9,627 nucleotides of DNA from Verrucomicrobia bacterium UBA673 (GTDB lineage Bacteria; Verrucomicrobiota; Verrucomicrobiia; Limisphaerales; UBA1096): NCBI GenBank assembly GCA_002299785.1, contig DBNL01000109.1, positions 25,300 to 34,926 of the forward strand, given 5' to 3'. The notes below the pieces were generated by a model, which saw only the letters and a list, made by a program, of their open reading frames with translations, did not search any database and had not been told where the DNA came from. The translations under genes and the position numbers were made by a program. Every line of letters begins with the position of its first letter. Positions within the stretch are counted from its first letter, which is position 1. Positions 1 through 6,401 of this stretch are shown here, piece after piece.

Positions 1-465
1 ATGTCGAGTCTCGACTCAAGTATGCATTCCATTGCGACGGCATTCACAACAGATTTCCTTTCAAAAGACCGGGATAGCGAATCGCTGCTAAAATTGGCTA
101 AGCGTATCACGTTGGTCCTTGGTGTCCTCGGCACCGTTTCGGCAATATATATTGCGTCACAAGACAGCAAAAATCTTTGGGATATCCTGATGGGCTACGT
201 CGGCTTGATTCTTGGTACGCTGGGGGGCTTATTTACTTTGGCCATATTCACCAATCGCACAGCAAGCGTTCACGCTTGGACCGGGGTCATCGTAGCGGCG
301 GCCGTTCTATATTATGTGAAATTTCACACCGAAGCCCACCCGCTGATCATCGGAGCCATTGGAACAGTTACATGTTTTCTGTCCGGTTGGATTGCTAGCC
401 TAATCATCCCGGCACAAACCAAAAACCTCGACGGCCTGACTTGGACGAAACTCAATCAAAACTAG
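1..465 (+). CDS. Sodium:solute symporter (SSS family), C-terminal part, 5' end outside window
   Basis: This is the last 154 codons of a Na+-coupled solute transporter of the inner membrane; the substrate cannot be read from this part. The first residues, MSSLDSSMHSIATAFTTDF, match the conserved SSS stretch (small/Ser-rich 'S.lDSs..S.at..t.D') that normally lies deep inside these proteins. The ATG at base 1 is therefore almost certainly an internal methionine, not the start. Four hydrophobic segments follow, at about residues 33-51, 59-81, 91-107 and 113-136, as expected for the last helices of a 13-14 helix member. The usual length is about 500 residues or more, so roughly two thirds is missing upstream. 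It ends in TAG. A small stand-alone 4-TM protein is the alternative, but it is unlikely given the family match at the very first residues. Confidence 0.8.
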   Translation: MSSLDSSMHSIATAFTTDFLSKDRDSESLLKLAKRITLVLGVLGTVSAIYIASQDSKNLWDILMGYVGLILGTLGGLFTLAIFTNRTASVHAWTGVIVAAAVLYYVKFHTEAHPLIIGAIGTVTCFLSGWIASLIIPAQTKNLDGLTWTKLNQN

Positions 466-526
466 TATTTGGACAAGCGAGGGTTAAGCTTTGAAACTTG
501 GCTTTGCCGGATGACTGGGGTAGGCA

Positions 527-1948
527 ATGGGCCTTACCGCGGGAAGTGACTTGAGGCCCACCATCGAAAACGCACGCTCCATCCATTTCGTCGGCATTTG
601 CGGCACCGCAATGGCCTCCGTCGCTGCTGCGCTGAAGGAGCGCGGCAGTGCGGTCAGCGGCTCCGACCAAGGCATCTATCCGCCAATGTCCACCTTCCTA
701 GAGGAGCGCGGTATCGAGGCCAAGCCGTTCAGCGAGGCCAACCTAGAGCACAAGCCGGATCTCGTCGTCATCGGCAACGCCATCTCGCGCGGCAACATAG
801 AGGCCGAGTTCGTTCTGGCGCACAAGCTCAATTACTGCTCACTGCCGGAGCTTCTAAAGCACCATTTCCTGCGCGGTAAACGCTCACTCGTCGTCTCTGG
901 CACCCACGGAAAAACAACGACCGCATCGCTGCTCGCCTGGCTGCTCGATCATAACGGCCTCAACCCCAGCTTCCTCATCGGCGGCATCCCAAACAACCTT
1001 GGCCAGGGCGCACGTTTCACCGACAGCGACTGGTTCGTTATTGAGGGCGACGAATACGACACCGCGTTTTTCGACAAGCGCAGCAAGTTCGTCCACTACC
1101 TGCCCGAGGCCGTTGTCATCAACAACCTCGAGTTTGACCACGCTGATATTTTTGGGAGCCTCGCCGAAATCCAAACTTCCTTTCAACGCCTCATCAACAT
1201 CGTCCCGCGCAACGGCCTGCTATTAGCCAACGGCGACGACGACAACATCGAGTCGCTGCTAGGCATCGACCACTGCCCCGTGCGCCGCTTCGGCTTGGGT
1301 ATCAATTGCGACGACTCCGCCATCAACTTGGCCTATAACTCGAACAATTCCGAGTTTCGGCTCGGTGAAACGACATTTCGCATCCCAATGTCCGGCGAGC
1401 TCAATATCCGCAACGCCCTCGCCGCACTGCTACTCGCTCGCTACGCCGGACTAAGCGACGAGCAGATTCAGTCCGGCCTCGACTTGTTCGAGGGGATCCG
1501 CCGCCGAATGGAAATTCGCGGCGAGGCCAGCGGTATCACAGTGATTGACGACTTCGCCCACCACCCCACTGCCATCCGGGAGACACTCAAGGCCATTGGT
1601 CAGCGATACCCCGGCCGCCGTATCTGGGCTATCTTCGAACCACGAAGCAACACCACCCGCCGCAGCCATTTTCAGACCGAACTCGCCGAGGCACTTCGCT
1701 TGGCCAAGCGCGTTGTCGTGGCAGGAATCGCGCGGCTCGAGCAAATACCCGCCGAAGAAAGACTCGATCCAGCCCGACTGATGGAAGATATCCGCTCCGC
1801 CGACACCGAGGCGGATTATATCCCCACCGCCGATGAGATCGTGGAACACGTCGTCGGTCAGGCGAAGGAAGGCGACATCCTCTGCGTCCTCAGCAACGGA
1901 GGCTTCGGCGGGATTCACCAAAAACTCCTCGACGCCCTAGCCAAGTAA
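527..1948 (+). CDS. mpl: UDP-N-acetylmuramate:L-alanyl-gamma-D-glutamyl-meso-diaminopimelate ligase (Mpl)
   Basis: A cytoplasmic Mur-ligase-family enzyme of 473 aa. It uses ATP to attach recycled L-Ala-gamma-D-Glu-meso-DAP tripeptide to UDP-MurNAc, bypassing MurC, MurD and MurE. Visible in order: an N-terminal UDP-binding Rossmann part (IHFVGICGTAMA, residues 19-30), the ATP P-loop GTHGKTT (125-131), EGDEYDTAF (173-181), NNLEFDHADIF (199-209), and the C-terminal domain with DDFAHHPT (341-348) and EPRSNTTRR (371-379). The form EGDEYDTAFFDKRSKF and the DDFAHHPT box separate Mpl from MurC. Length is normal for Mpl. ATG at 527 gives a 18-residue lead before the Rossmann strand; only a weak GGGG lies upstream (517-520), and an in-frame TTG at 551 is a possible later start. 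Its presence implies a DAP-type peptidoglycan with recycling. It is convergent with the minus-strand gene at 1952. Confidence 0.93.
   Translation: MGLTAGSDLRPTIENARSIHFVGICGTAMASVAAALKERGSAVSGSDQGIYPPMSTFLEERGIEAKPFSEANLEHKPDLVVIGNAISRGNIEAEFVLAHKLNYCSLPELLKHHFLRGKRSLVVSGTHGKTTTASLLAWLLDHNGLNPSFLIGGIPNNLGQGARFTDSDWFVIEGDEYDTAFFDKRSKFVHYLPEAVVINNLEFDHADIFGSLAEIQTSFQRLINIVPRNGLLLANGDDDNIESLLGIDHCPVRRFGLGINCDDSAINLAYNSNNSEFRLGETTFRIPMSGELNIRNALAALLLARYAGLSDEQIQSGLDLFEGIRRRMEIRGEASGITVIDDFAHHPTAIRETLKAIGQRYPGRRIWAIFEPRSNTTRRSHFQTELAEALRLAKRVVVAGIARLEQIPAEERLDPARLMEDIRSADTEADYIPTADEIVEHVVGQAKEGDILCVLSNGGFGGIHQKLLDALAK
1697..1710. repeat. Iterated palindrome copy 1 (CGCTTGGCCAAGCG)
   Basis: A 14-bp perfect palindrome inside mpl, read in frame as TTG GCC AAG (Leu-Ala-Lys, residues 392-394). 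It is one of two full 14-bp copies. Confidence 0.75.
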
Positions 1949-1951
1949 AAA

Positions 1952-2818
1952 CTACCGGCGACGGATGCTGAATGTCGTGGAGCGCGAACTCGAACGGTAG
2001 TAATACGGCCGTTGATAACTCGGCACAGAAACGCGCGGCGTGAAGATGCTCTGCGGTTGAGCACGAATGCTACGGTTGATGGCCTTGACCGTGGAACCCT
2101 CCAGCAGCGAGTAGCGGTTAGTGTACTTTTTCTTTTTCTGCGCTTCTTTATAGTACGGCTCGTTCTTGGCCATGTAGACACTGCCCTTCGGCGGCGCAGT
2201 GATGATCGTTGGCTTACCAGCCACAGATCGCGCCTGCGGTTGCGATTCGACGGTTGCAGTCTGAAATGTGTTGCCGTGAAAACTCAGCGTCAACGGCACG
2301 CCGCCCGCCTCGATCCGCACCCGCCCGGCAGCGGCATCAATGTGGAGTATCCGAAGCGACCCGCCGGTGTCTCCCTGCCCAAGCGTGAAGTGGGCGGTGC
2401 GCACCGGATCGGTGGTACGGTCCACCTTTGCCACGCAGACCTTGTACGCCCCACGTAACCGATAAATGCCAGTCAGTTTGTAGTCGATGCCCTCGGGTAG
2501 CGTCGGCGCCTCGACGGCCTCGTATGTCTCTACTCGAAACTCCACGCCGTCGTCGGCGCCCTGGTAAGACACGGTCGCCGGTTTGCCGTCGCCCTCGAGC
2601 AATTGGCCAAGCGGTCGCCACTCGTTTTTGCCTTTTCTAGAGTAAACCTGATAGGCTAGGCCGCGCACGGTCTCGAACTCAAGCTGCACCGTCTCCCGCT
2701 TGGCCAAAGGAACTGTGGAAGAGCCTTGCGGCTTGGCCTCTTGGGCCTCGGTGCCAGATGCCACTGAAGCCTTTAACAGCACCAAACCTGCCATGATAAG
2801 AACAGCGATGGCTTTCAT
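1952..2818 (-). CDS. Secreted protein of unknown function with basic, Tyr/Arg-rich C-terminus
   Basis: A 288-residue protein on the minus strand. I chose the ATG at 2818 because it gives a clear signal peptide: MKAIAVLIMAGLVLLKASVASG, with a likely cleavage around residues 20-22, so the product should be exported. Residues 45-100 (LEFETVRGLAYQVYSR ... W ... EFRVETYE) resemble the short beta-rich 'fTTvpG.tYqV...W' modules seen in many exported verrucomicrobial proteins. Residues 112-182 (YKLTGIYRLRGAYKVCVA ... LRILHIDAAAGRVRIEAGG) recall small beta domains of PilP/GspC type, but the match is only in style. The tail is lysine-rich at 224-231 (KEAQKKKK) and ends rich in Tyr, Ser and Arg (RPYYYRSSSRSTTFSIRRR). 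The frame stays open upstream to 3919, but that part is antisense to the dehydratase gene and is not coding. It is divergent from the sugar operon and probably unrelated in function. No known function. Confidence 0.72.
   Translation of the reverse strand: MKAIAVLIMAGLVLLKASVASGTEAQEAKPQGSSTVPLAKRETVQLEFETVRGLAYQVYSRKGKNEWRPLGQLLEGDGKPATVSYQGADDGVEFRVETYEAVEAPTLPEGIDYKLTGIYRLRGAYKVCVAKVDRTTDPVRTAHFTLGQGDTGGSLRILHIDAAAGRVRIEAGGVPLTLSFHGNTFQTATVESQPQARSVAGKPTIITAPPKGSVYMAKNEPYYKEAQKKKKYTNRYSLLEGSTVKAINRSIRAQPQSIFTPRVSVPSYQRPYYYRSSSRSTTFSIRRR
2602..2611. repeat. Iterated palindrome copy 2 (ATTGGCCAAG)
   Basis: This copy lies in the minus-strand secreted-protein gene. There it is read as CTT GGC CAA (Leu-Gly-Gln), a different frame from most copies, so the motif is not simply a repeated peptide. 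Confidence 0.65.
2699..2708. repeat. Iterated palindrome copy 3 (CTTGGCCAAA)
   Basis: Just 97 nt from copy 2 and in the same minus-strand gene, but read as TTG GCC AAG (Leu-Ala-Lys, residues 38-40). Confidence 0.65.
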
Positions 2819-2864
2819 AAGTCGGAGGCTAGTCCTGCCAGACCGATGGCGCAAGCCTTGTCCA

Positions 2865-2893
2865 TTGCCAATCGCGGAGGCCGGGCATAGACT
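2865..2893 (+). promoter_or_regulatory. Candidate sigma70-type promoter for the polysaccharide operon
   Basis: TTGCCA (2865-2870) and TAGACT (2888-2893) are separated by exactly 17 nt, in the 90-bp gap between the divergent genes starting at 2818 (minus) and 2909 (plus). They match the -35 consensus in 5 of 6 positions and the -10 in 4 of 6. Transcription would start near 2900, only about 9 nt before the ATG at 2909, and no Shine-Dalgarno sequence lies there. The first gene would therefore be translated from a very short leader. I found no equally good promoter for the minus-strand gene. Confidence 0.35.
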
Positions 2894-2908
2894 CGGCTTC
2901 GCCTTGGC

Positions 2909-3895
2909 ATGAATGTTTCCGGCTCCACAATCCTGATCACCGGCGGCACCGGCTCCTTCGGAAACCGTGTCGCCGCTCAACTGCTCAAGCAGTCCCCCGC
3001 TGAGATTCGCATCTTCAGCCGCGACGAAAAGAAGCAGTGGGAGATGCAACAGGCGTTCCCACAGTTCCAATATCTCGTCGGCGACGTGCGCGAGGAGGCC
3101 CGCCTCGAGGAGGCCATGACCGGCGTCGATCTCGTCTTCCATGCCGCCGCCCTCAAGCACGTGCCGTCGTGCGAAAAATTTCCGTATGAGGCCTACAAGA
3201 CAAACGTCGGTGGCTCGCAAAACGCCTGCCGCACCGCCAAGGCCGCCGGGGTGAAAACCTTCGTCGCCCTCAGCACCGACAAGGCCGTCAAGCCGCTCAA
3301 CGCCATGGGCACCAGCAAGGCGATGATGGAGAAACTCGTTAGCAGCCAAAACCAAAACGGTGGCGACACGAAATTCTGCTGCGTGCGCTACGGCAACGTG
3401 ATGGGCAGCCGCGGCTCGGTCATCCCGCTGTTCAAGCGGCAGATCGAAAACGACGAGCCACTCACGCTCACCGTGCCGGAGATGACGCGCTTTCTTATGA
3501 CGCTTGACCAGTCGGTCGGCCTCGTGCTTCACGCGATGCAACACGCGCTCGGCGGTGAGATCTTCGTGCGCAAGTCCCCGGCCTGCACTATCGCGAATCT
3601 CGCCGAGGCGGTTCGCCGAAAATTCAGCCCGCAAGACGCCGACCACCCTGTCAACGTCACTGGCATTCGGCCCGGAGAGAAACTGCACGAGACGCTCGTC
3701 AACGAATACGAAATGCAGCGCGTCACCGAGGAGGAACTGTTTTACGCCATCCACCCAGAGTACCGTGTGCCGGATCACCGCGCTGCGCAGCCGCTCGGCA
3801 CCGAGTACACCTCCGCCAACACCCGCCAACTCGACTCTGCTGCCGACATCGAGCCGCTGCTCGACAAAATGGGCGAGGTCGAGTTGTACATTTGA
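2909..3895 (+). CDS. UDP-GlcNAc 4,6-dehydratase/5-epimerase, CapE/WbjB/FnlA-like extended SDR
   Basis: A 328-residue cytoplasmic NAD(P)-dependent short-chain dehydrogenase family enzyme. Relatives convert UDP-GlcNAc into UDP-2-acetamido-2,6-dideoxy-beta-L-arabino-hexos-4-ulose, the entry intermediate for L-FucNAc and L-QuiNAc type sugars in capsules and O antigens. Seen here: nucleotide motif GGTGSFG (12-18), EIRIFSRDEKKQ (32-43), AALKHVPSCE (80-89), the catalytic TDK (123-125), and MGTSKAMMEK (133-142). The usual Tyr of the SDR YxxxK is Met133, with Lys137. Met at this place is typical of the CapE group, whereas PseB/FlaA1 enzymes keep Tyr. RYGNVMGSRGS (160-170), MTRFLMTLDQ (192-201) and IRPGEKLHE (253-261) follow, and the late YTSANTRQL (300-308) also fits CapE. 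It is the first gene of the operon and its TGA overlaps the TTG start of the next gene. PseB is the alternative, judged less likely. Confidence 0.85.
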   Translation: MNVSGSTILITGGTGSFGNRVAAQLLKQSPAEIRIFSRDEKKQWEMQQAFPQFQYLVGDVREEARLEEAMTGVDLVFHAAALKHVPSCEKFPYEAYKTNVGGSQNACRTAKAAGVKTFVALSTDKAVKPLNAMGTSKAMMEKLVSSQNQNGGDTKFCCVRYGNVMGSRGSVIPLFKRQIENDEPLTLTVPEMTRFLMTLDQSVGLVLHAMQHALGGEIFVRKSPACTIANLAEAVRRKFSPQDADHPVNVTGIRPGEKLHETLVNEYEMQRVTEEELFYAIHPEYRVPDHRAAQPLGTEYTSANTRQLDSAADIEPLLDKMGEVELYI

Positions 3896-4578
3896 CCCGC
3901 TTGGCCAAGCGCATGCCAAACCCGATCCGACAAATGTTGCGCCCTCGTTCCGCCGCCGATTTCACTGCGCAACTCATTGCCTCTGGTGAGGTTAAGACAG
4001 CACTCGACATCGGCTGTGGCACCCGCTCACACCTCAGCCAGTTCCGGCCAAGCGTGCAGACCACCGGCCTCGACGCCCACGCCGACGCCATCGACCTGGC
4101 CAAACAGCGCAACATTCACGACCACTACATCCAGGCGAACATTCTCAGCGACAACCTCGACGCCACGTTCGACCTCGTCACCCTCTTCGGCCTCATCGAG
4201 CATTTGCCAAAAGCCAGCGGACTTGACCTGCTCGATCGCGTCGAGCGGTTGTCGGCCAAATTTATTCTACTCGAGACACCGCACGGTTTTGTTCCGCAGG
4301 GGCCAGAGTTCGGCAACGAGTTTCAGCGGCACCACTCCGGTTGGTTCATCAACGAATTCGAGGGACGCGGTTACACAGTCCACGGCACGACCGGCACACG
4401 CTACCTGCGTGGCTATATGGCCGGACCGAGGTACAGCTTCCCCGGTTGCCTGCTGCTCGACGAGGCGCTGACGCTGTTGCTTCGCATCAACCGAAAACCA
4501 AAACACGCCTTCAATCTGGTCGCCATAAAGGATGTGCGAGGCGTCCCCGCACGCCACAAAAAGGAGGCTCAGCCTTGA
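3892..4578 (+). CDS. Class I SAM-dependent methyltransferase
   Basis: A 228-residue protein with a Rossmann-type SAM-binding core: motif I LDIGCGT (38-44), the acidic post-I strand end GLDAH (59-63), and FDLVTLFGLIEHLP (93-106), where such enzymes carry the post-motif-II helix. The substrate cannot be told from sequence; its place between two sugar-nucleotide enzymes suggests a sugar, sugar nucleotide or polysaccharide end group. The start is TTG at 3892, overlapping the previous stop as TTGA, with GAGG at 3875-3878 as a possible ribosome site. An in-frame ATG at 3913 (residue 8) is the other choice but has no ribosome site. The conserved core begins near residue 36, so either start leaves the domain whole. 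The C-terminal part (about 170-215) has a mildly hydrophobic stretch and no clear domain that I recognise. Confidence 0.8.
   Translation: MTRLAKRMPNPIRQMLRPRSAADFTAQLIASGEVKTALDIGCGTRSHLSQFRPSVQTTGLDAHADAIDLAKQRNIHDHYIQANILSDNLDATFDLVTLFGLIEHLPKASGLDLLDRVERLSAKFILLETPHGFVPQGPEFGNEFQRHHSGWFINEFEGRGYTVHGTTGTRYLRGYMAGPRYSFPGCLLLDEALTLLLRINRKPKHAFNLVAIKDVRGVPARHKKEAQP
3898..3911. repeat. Iterated palindrome copy 4 (CGCTTGGCCAAGCG)
   Basis: The second 14-bp copy, identical to copy 1. It falls 6 nt inside the TTG start of the methyltransferase gene, between that TTG and the alternative ATG at 3913, where mRNA pairing could affect start choice. Confidence 0.75.
4561..4567 (+). promoter_or_regulatory. 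Strong Shine-Dalgarno site (AAGGAGG) that fixes a TTG start
   Basis: AAGGAGG lies at the very end of the methyltransferase gene, 7 nt before TTG at 4575. It is the best ribosome site in the window. It shows that translation of the RmlD-like gene begins at this TTG, not at in-frame upstream ATG codons such as 4341, which lie inside the methyltransferase gene. Confidence 0.8.
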
Positions 4579-5429
4579 GGCTGCTCATACTAGGCGGTAG
4601 CGGCATGTTGGGTCACCAACTTTGGCGCGGGCTTCACTCGCAACACGACACCTGGGTGACGCTTCGCCGTCCGGTCGCCGACTTCGCAGTGCATAATTTA
4701 TTCGACGAAGCCAAGGCGATCCAGTTCGATGACATCACCGACGACACCGCACTTGAGCGTGCCCTTGACCAGGCGAAGCCTGAGGCTGTCATCAACTGCG
4801 TCGGCCTCATCAAGCAACGCGACGAAGCCAGTGACAAGGCACTCACCCTGCGCATCAACGCCGAGTTTCCACACCACTTGGCCAAGCACTGCGGTAAAGC
4901 CGGTGCGCGGCTGATTCATTTCAGCACCGACTGCGTCTTCGCCGGCACGAAGGGAAATTATACAGAGAGCGACCCGTCGGATGCCGCAGATCTTTACGGC
5001 CAATCGAAGCATCAAGGAGAAGTCTCCGACGCCCACTCGGTCACCCTTCGAACCTCGGTGATTGGCCACGAACTCGGCACCAACCTGGCGCTATTAGATT
5101 GGTTTTTGAGCCAGCAATTCCAAGCTGTAAACGGCTATACAAAAGCAATTTATAGCGGTTTCACCACTCTCGAGATGGCACGGATCGTCGATCTGATCCT
5201 TACCCAACATACAGGCCTTTCCGGCGTGTGGCACATCGCCAGCGAACCAATTTCCAAGTTCGCTTTGCTGCAATTGTGCCGCGAAAAACTTGGCTGGGAG
5301 GGCGTCATCGAGCCGAATGACGAGTTCGTCTGTGACCGCAGCCTCAATGCCGATCGCTTCAATCAAGCCACCGGCTACACGCCACCAAGTTGGGAGGCGA
5401 TGATCAGCGAACTCGCGCAGCAATCATGA
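4575..5429 (+). CDS. RmlD-like NAD(P)H-dependent sugar-nucleotide 4-reductase
   Basis: A 284-residue cytoplasmic SDR. After the TTG start come the nucleotide motif GGSGMLG (7-13), INCVGLIKQ (73-81), the catalytic STDCVF (117-122) and YGQSK (141-145, the YxxxK pair), then TLRTSVIG (157-164) and CDRSLNADRF (253-262), like the late substrate-binding part of dTDP-4-dehydrorhamnose reductase. RmlD itself reduces dTDP-6-deoxy-L-lyxo-4-hexulose. However, no rmlA, rmlB or rmlC is here, while a CapE-type UDP-GlcNAc dehydratase lies two genes upstream. A WbvR-like reductase giving UDP-L-RhaNAc is therefore the better guess. CapF/WbjC, the reductase of the L-FucNAc branch, carries an extra C-terminal cupin domain and is about 80 residues longer; none is seen here. 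The start TTG overlaps the previous stop (TTGA) and the end overlaps the next gene by ATGA. Confidence 0.82.
   Translation: MRLLILGGSGMLGHQLWRGLHSQHDTWVTLRRPVADFAVHNLFDEAKAIQFDDITDDTALERALDQAKPEAVINCVGLIKQRDEASDKALTLRINAEFPHHLAKHCGKAGARLIHFSTDCVFAGTKGNYTESDPSDAADLYGQSKHQGEVSDAHSVTLRTSVIGHELGTNLALLDWFLSQQFQAVNGYTKAIYSGFTTLEMARIVDLILTQHTGLSGVWHIASEPISKFALLQLCREKLGWEGVIEPNDEFVCDRSLNADRFNQATGYTPPSWEAMISELAQQS
4877..4886. repeat. Iterated palindrome copy 5 (CTTGGCCAAG)
   Basis: Inside the RmlD-like reductase gene, read as Leu-Ala-Lys at residues 102-104. Confidence 0.7.
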
Positions 5430-6394
5430 GCGATCGGGCGCGCATCATCTCTGTCATCCCGGTGTACAACGGGGAACGCTTCATCCGTGTTACGCTCGAT
5501 TCGCTCGCCGCGCAGACGCTCCGCCCTGACCGCGTGATCGTGCTCGACGACGCCTCGACCGACGGCACCGCACAACTCGTCGAGACGTACGAGCCACTCG
5601 ATTGCGAACTGATCCGCAGCGAAAAAAACGAGGGGCTTTTCTTCAACTTTAATCAAGCGCTCAGCTATGCCACCGAGTGCGATTTCCTGCATTACATCTG
5701 CGCCGACGACGTGCTGCTGCCAGGCTTCATGGAGCGGATGACCGCAGCGATCACAGACGCGCCCGCGCCGGCGTTCAGCTACTGCCTGCCGGAGTTCATC
5801 GACAAGGACGGAAACCAACTCGACGCCAAGCCGTCGAAACCATCGGCTGACACGTACGAAGTTTCCGCCAACGCACTGCTCGCTCAACACAGTGAATGCA
5901 ACTCACTCATGCTCGGCGGCGTGCTGATCAAGTCACTTGGCCAGGCGTGCCCCATTGCGTTCCGCACCGACATGCCGCACGCGGCTGATTGCGTTTTTTA
6001 TTCCGACTTGGCCAAGGTATGCAAGCAGCGCGTCGCAGTGCCGGAAGTGTTGCTTCAAATCCGCCGGCACCCGTTCAGCATGACCAAGCGCAACGAAGAA
6101 AACATACAAAGCTGGGTGCTCGACGAGTGGGAGGCGATCCAGCATGCATTCGGCCTGATGCAGCAACAGGGTTTGACACGATGGCTGCGCCGGCAAAAGT
6201 TGCGCTGCATGTTCGCCGCACGCTCACGCGTCAAAATGCAGCAGATAGCCGACGAAAAACCGGATCATGCCCGGCGTATTTACGAGTCCGCCCGCCCGAA
6301 GGTGCCGTGGCTGCATTGGCAACTCGGCTGCGTCACCGTCTTTTTTCGCGACCTGTTTTTCGGCTCATCGATCAACAAGGAGCAATGGCAGTAG
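5426..6394 (+). CDS. Family 2 glycosyltransferase (GT-A fold)
   Basis: A 322-residue protein opening with the GT2 signature: ISVIPVYNGERFI (8-20), SLAAQTLRPDRVIVLDDAST (26-45), then NEGLFFNFNQAL (68-79) and the metal-binding ADD of ICADDVLLPG (91-100). It should transfer a sugar from a nucleotide donor to an acceptor on the cytoplasmic side. Donor and acceptor are not readable. There is no strong membrane helix, unlike polyprenyl-phosphate GT2 enzymes such as CsbB or GtrB, though residues 294-312 (PWLHWQLGCVTVFFRDLFF) are hydrophobic/aromatic and could touch the membrane. The middle part includes HAADCVFYSDLAKV (185-198), where GT2 enzymes often place acceptor-side residues. The start ATG at 5426 overlaps the preceding stop as ATGA. 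An in-frame ATG at 5390 lies inside the upstream gene and would add a non-conserved lead. Likely role: building the operon's glycan. Confidence 0.88.
   Translation: MSDRARIISVIPVYNGERFIRVTLDSLAAQTLRPDRVIVLDDASTDGTAQLVETYEPLDCELIRSEKNEGLFFNFNQALSYATECDFLHYICADDVLLPGFMERMTAAITDAPAPAFSYCLPEFIDKDGNQLDAKPSKPSADTYEVSANALLAQHSECNSLMLGGVLIKSLGQACPIAFRTDMPHAADCVFYSDLAKVCKQRVAVPEVLLQIRRHPFSMTKRNEENIQSWVLDEWEAIQHAFGLMQQQGLTRWLRRQKLRCMFAARSRVKMQQIADEKPDHARRIYESARPKVPWLHWQLGCVTVFFRDLFFGSSINKEQWQ
6007..6016. repeat. Iterated palindrome copy 6 (CTTGGCCAAG)
   Basis: Inside the GT2 gene, read as Leu-Ala-Lys at residues 195-197. Confidence 0.7.
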
Positions 6395-6401
6395 CAGCAA
6401 A

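Noticed and set aside
1..465. A complete small four-helix membrane protein starting at base 1.
   Set aside because: The first residues match an internal stretch of SSS transporters, so this is the end of a longer gene cut by the window edge.
466..526. Terminator or promoter between the symporter gene and mpl.
   Set aside because: No stable hairpin with a T-run was found, and the best -35/-10 pairs match the -10 consensus in only about 3 of 6 positions.
2012..2458. A plus-strand 148-codon frame opposite the secreted-protein gene.
   Set aside because: It is arginine-rich, has no domain or ribosome site, and lies opposite a frame with a signal peptide and sensible composition.
3041..3325. Met in place of the SDR catalytic Tyr in the dehydratase as a sign of an inactive enzyme.
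   Set aside because: Met at this position is normal for CapE-type enzymes, and the TDK and Lys137 residues are kept, so the protein is probably active.
2819..3919. The minus-strand frame stays open for about 1.1 kb upstream of the secreted-protein start, making a 655-codon frame.
   Set aside because: It is antisense to the well-supported dehydratase gene. A signal peptide begins at 2818, so the true start is there. Long antisense frames are common in GC-rich genes with biased third positions.
4341..4574. An upstream extension of the RmlD-like gene to ATG 4341.
   Set aside because: The added residues lie inside the methyltransferase gene and match nothing. The AAGGAGG before TTG 4575 and the nucleotide-binding strand right after it fix the start.
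6267..6401. An upstream extension of the YfhO-like gene to ATG 6267.
   Set aside because: It overlaps the GT2 coding region out of frame and gives low-complexity sequence. ATG 6402 right after the GT2 stop precedes the first membrane helix.
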